Positions 62,102 through 64,000 of a stretch of 64,000 nucleotides of DNA are shown in pieces (within the stretch, counting starts at the first letter, position 1; every line of letters begins with the position of its first letter). The translations under genes and the position numbers were made by a program. The stretch is from positions 590,501 through 654,500 of the forward strand of contig NZ_CP010978.1 in the NCBI RefSeq assembly GCF_000271665.2, in the 5' to 3' direction. The DNA is from Pelosinus fermentans JBW45 (GTDB lineage: Bacteria > Bacillota > Negativicutes > DSM-13327). Below the pieces are notes generated by a model. It worked only from the letters and a program-made list of their open reading frames with translations, ran no database searches and was not told the origin of the DNA.

Positions 62102-62929
62102 ATGTTATTTGCCAGTGATCTTGATCAAACACTCATCTACTCTACCCGGTCCTTTCGCTTATTGCCTGATCATCAATCACCGGCAATGAGTGTAGTTGAA
62201 ACGTATAATGGTCGGGATATCTCCTATATGACTGATGATGCAATCAAACATCTTTTGCAGCTGGCTTCTCAAGCCTCCTTTGTTCCCGTGACCACACGTA
62301 CGATAGAACAATTCCGGCGCATTTCTTTATTTCGCGATGCAATTCTTCCTGTCTATGGAGTGGTAAGTAATGGGGGAAATGTACTTGTAAATGGTGTAAT
62401 AGACCAAGAGTGGAATCATAAAGTAAAAAGCAATGTGTCGCAAATGTGTTTGTGTACCCAAGACATACTGTCGCAGTTTGGTGAGATTAGCCATGCTTCA
62501 TGGGCCGGATCTTTAAAATTGGCAGATGATTGTTTTCATTATTGTATCGTTGAGCGAGAGAACATACCAACGGAGGAGCTTGCCAGTTTTTCTTTATGGG
62601 CAAAATCTCAAAATTGGAAAATATCATTACAGGGCAGAAAATTATATCTGGTACCGGCGGTAGTAAACAAGTGGGATGCTGTATTATATATACAAGATTT
62701 ATTAGAAGAAAAGACGGTTATTGCTGCGGGCGATTCTCTATTAGATCTGTGTATGCTAGAGCAGGCTGACTACGCAATCGCGCCGAGACATGGGGAAGTC
62801 TGGGAAAGCTATTCTAGGGGAACGCTGCCCATTTCATCCGTTCAGTTTACAAATCAGGCTGGTATTTTGGCGGCAGGGGAAATTTTAGATTATGTTAGTC
62901 AGTTTACTGCTTATAAAATGCAGGCCTAA
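62102..62929 (+). CDS. HAD family phosphatase of the Ter operon
   Basis: A 275-residue HAD hydrolase. Motif I FASDLDQTLIYSTRSF at the N-terminus, motif II in PVTTRT near 65, a conserved lysine NKWDAVLYIQDLL near 195 and motif IV AAGDSLLDLCMLEQADYAIA near 215. It starts 3 bases after the fusion gene and overlaps its stop region closely. In this context it probably removes a phosphate from the pathway intermediate. Confidence 0.88.
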   Translation: MLFASDLDQTLIYSTRSFRLLPDHQSPAMSVVETYNGRDISYMTDDAIKHLLQLASQASFVPVTTRTIEQFRRISLFRDAILPVYGVVSNGGNVLVNGVIDQEWNHKVKSNVSQMCLCTQDILSQFGEISHASWAGSLKLADDCFHYCIVERENIPTEELASFSLWAKSQNWKISLQGRKLYLVPAVVNKWDAVLYIQDLLEEKTVIAAGDSLLDLCMLEQADYAIAPRHGEVWESYSRGTLPISSVQFTNQAGILAAGEILDYVSQFTAYKMQA

Positions 62930-63031
62930 AGATAGAAGCATAACCATGTCTGCGCTAGGGATAGTACCTTCTATGCCATATGACTCATGAAATTATAGTG
63001 ATGCTTCATCATATATAAAAGGGGTGAGGTA

Positions 63032-63265
63032 GTGGGAGGGAAAGAAATTCGTTTATGGCGATATTGGCCTTTCTGGGGATTGCATTTCGGTGCTCACCTG
63101 GTAATCGGCATAGTGGCAATGGTAGCTGGTCTGGTTGTAGTGGCTAAAGGCCAAATTTTAAATGGTCTAGCACTATGTGGGGCAGCATTGTTTGCAGTAC
63201 TAAATGGATGGGCAGGATGCAAGCAGCTGTGGAAAAGCAAAAAGCGTAGAATCAATGCTACCTAA
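63032..63265 (+). CDS. Small two-span membrane protein
   Basis: A 77-residue protein with two hydrophobic spans (LVIGIVAMVAGLVVVAKG and LALCGAALFAVLNGWAG), an N-terminal WRYWPFWGLHFGAH and a basic tail (KSKKRRINAT). GTG start with AAAGGGGTGAGG upstream. Not recognised. It closes the Ter operon region, about 100 bases after the HAD gene; co-transcription is likely but not proven. Confidence 0.65.
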   Translation: MGGKEIRLWRYWPFWGLHFGAHLVIGIVAMVAGLVVVAKGQILNGLALCGAALFAVLNGWAGCKQLWKSKKRRINAT

Positions 63266-63268
63266 GAT

Positions 63269-63302
63269 AAAACAAGCGGCAGATGTCGCTTGTTTTATTT
63301 TT
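63269..63302 (+). terminator. Terminator of the Ter operon region
   Basis: AAAACAAGCG pairs with CGCTTGTTTT around GCAGATGT, followed by ATTTTTT. Confidence 0.88.
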
Positions 63303-63330
63303 TGTACCCATAAAAGATATAAGAATTTAT

Positions 63331-63417
63331 GAACCACAAAGGCACAATGCCGCTGATACGGCACACAAAGGAAACACAAAAGTATAAACCCTTTGTGTCC
63401 TTTGCGTCTTTGTGGTT
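63331..63417. repeat. Family A palindrome, complete copy
   Basis: GAACCACAAAGGCACAATGC, inner TGCCGC...GCGGCA-like hairpin, CACACAAAGG, then CCCTTTGTGTCCTTTGCGTC and TTTGTGGTT. Best-preserved long copy in the window. Confidence 0.9.
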
Positions 63418-63427
63418 ACGTCATAAT

Positions 63428-63446
63428 CTTCGTATCTTCGCGGTTC
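63428..63446. repeat. Family C palindrome, right half only
   Basis: CTTCGTATCTTCGCGGTTC directly follows the family A copy. No left arm. Confidence 0.65.
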
Positions 63447-63592
63447 AAAATCTTTTATGTTTAAACAATGTTTATAGTTATGTAAACATTACCAAGGATG
63501 GAAAACAGGAATTATCAATAAAAGAGCGAATATATATAACCGTATCCAAAAAGAAAAATATATTATGTAAACTAGAAAGAGAGGTAATTGTA

Positions 63593-64000
63593 TTGAGAAA
63601 CCATAAATTATGCAGCATGGCAACCCTGGGATTCATGACAGTTTCCTTGATTACGACATCCTTTGGCAGCATTTTTGCTACCCCTGCTTTTGCAGCTGAA
63701 CCGGAAACTGCTGCTGTGATTAAGGAAGAGAAGAGTAAGAATAATAAAGACTTGTTGGGAGGGCTTTTAGCCGTTGGCGTAATTGCATTAATTGCGGGAA
63801 ATCATGGCGGAAGTCATGATAGTGACTCAGCCAGCAAGAATAGCAATACGACGTCTGGAAATACTTCCACTACTACTTCTTCCAGTCAGAATGTGACAGC
63901 AGATCAAAAGCTGGCTGTTGAGTTACTAAATGCTGACCGAGCTAAGAATGGCTTGAGTGCTTTAAAAACGAATTCGCAGCTAACAAGTCTTGCTGGAGAT
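63593..64000 (+). CDS. Secreted CAP/SCP-domain protein (partial, 3' end outside the window)
   Basis: 136 residues visible. TTG start with AGAGAGG about 8 bases upstream. A signal peptide ends near FATPAFAAEP (cleavage likely after AFA), followed by a hydrophobic stretch LLGGLLAVGVIALIAG, a histidine-glycine segment (GNHGGSHD), a serine/threonine linker (NTTSGNTSTTTSSSQN) and the beginning of a CAP domain (AVELLNADRAKNGLSALKTN). YkwD-type CAP proteins are exported; function at the cell surface or spore is unknown. It runs off the window end in frame. Confidence 0.82.
   Translation, partial: MRNHKLCSMATLGFMTVSLITTSFGSIFATPAFAAEPETAAVIKEEKSKNNKDLLGGLLAVGVIALIAGNHGGSHDSDSASKNSNTTSGNTSTTTSSSQNVTADQKLAVELLNADRAKNGLSALKTNSQLTSLAGD

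Overview
The window reads as chromosomal DNA of a low-GC, spore-forming, anaerobic Firmicute. The best fit is a spore-forming member of the Negativicutes (Sporomusa/Pelosinus type). This placement is an inference from four things. The block from 35.7 to 53.1 kb follows the Bacillus order yaaO-tmk-yaaR-holB-ricT-yabB-rsmI-abrB-metG-tatD-yabE-rnmV-ksgA-yabG. YabG is a spore coat protease. There are perfect Spo0A boxes in front of abrB. A Selenomonas-type lysine/ornithine decarboxylase is present, which in that class supplies cadaverine to the peptidoglycan. No tRNA, rRNA, CRISPR array, prophage or transposase gene was seen.

Layout. 0-7 kb: an ammonium transporter on the minus strand behind a two-hairpin ANTAR-type antitermination leader, then a flavoprotein, a type II NADH dehydrogenase and a CstA transporter. 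7.2-15.3 kb: an unknown protein, then AtoS/AtoC and the sigma-54 dependent atoD-atoA-atoE-atoB operon for short-chain fatty acid/acetoacetate use. 15.4-21.1 kb: an HD-GYP protein, a DUF218 membrane protein, a NirJ1/AhbC-like radical SAM enzyme, a chemoreceptor and a fragment of an alpha-hydroxy-acid dehydrogenase gene. 21.4-29.9 kb: kdpF-A-B-(XRE regulator)-C-D-E for high-affinity potassium uptake. 30-35.7 kb: lysine/ornithine decarboxylase, a YitT protein, an orphan DegS-type kinase and an orphan receiver-PAS-GAF-GGDEF protein. 35.7-53.1 kb: the conserved housekeeping block, with a guanylate-kinase-like gene, a MATE pump and a glycosyltransferase lodged in it. 53.4-63.3 kb: a DUF1836 regulator divergent from a large Ter stress operon (three TerD proteins, a TerA-like protein, an AIM24 protein, TerC, a CitE-like lyase, a four-domain phosphoribosyltransferase/Pelota fusion, a HAD phosphatase and a small membrane protein). 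The window ends inside a secreted CAP-domain protein.

The most unusual large-scale signal is not a gene. At least fifteen intergenic palindromes or palindrome halves, 30-90 bp long, belong to three related families. The families are built from the 7-mers CACAAAG, CGCAGAG and CGCGAAG repeated at 8-9 bp spacing. They look like a non-autonomous, spreading intergenic repeat. One site joins two families, and one lies directly before kdpE, where it creates a false upstream start.

The strongest regulatory readings are: the ANTAR leader before amt (both hexaloops carry A1 and G4, and the second hairpin overlaps a terminator); a -24/-12 promoter with an upstream inverted repeat before atoD; and three TGTCGAA boxes around the abrB promoter. 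The Ter operon is the best candidate for a poorly described biochemical system. It probably makes or handles a nucleoside-like metabolite, but no substrate can be read from sequence.
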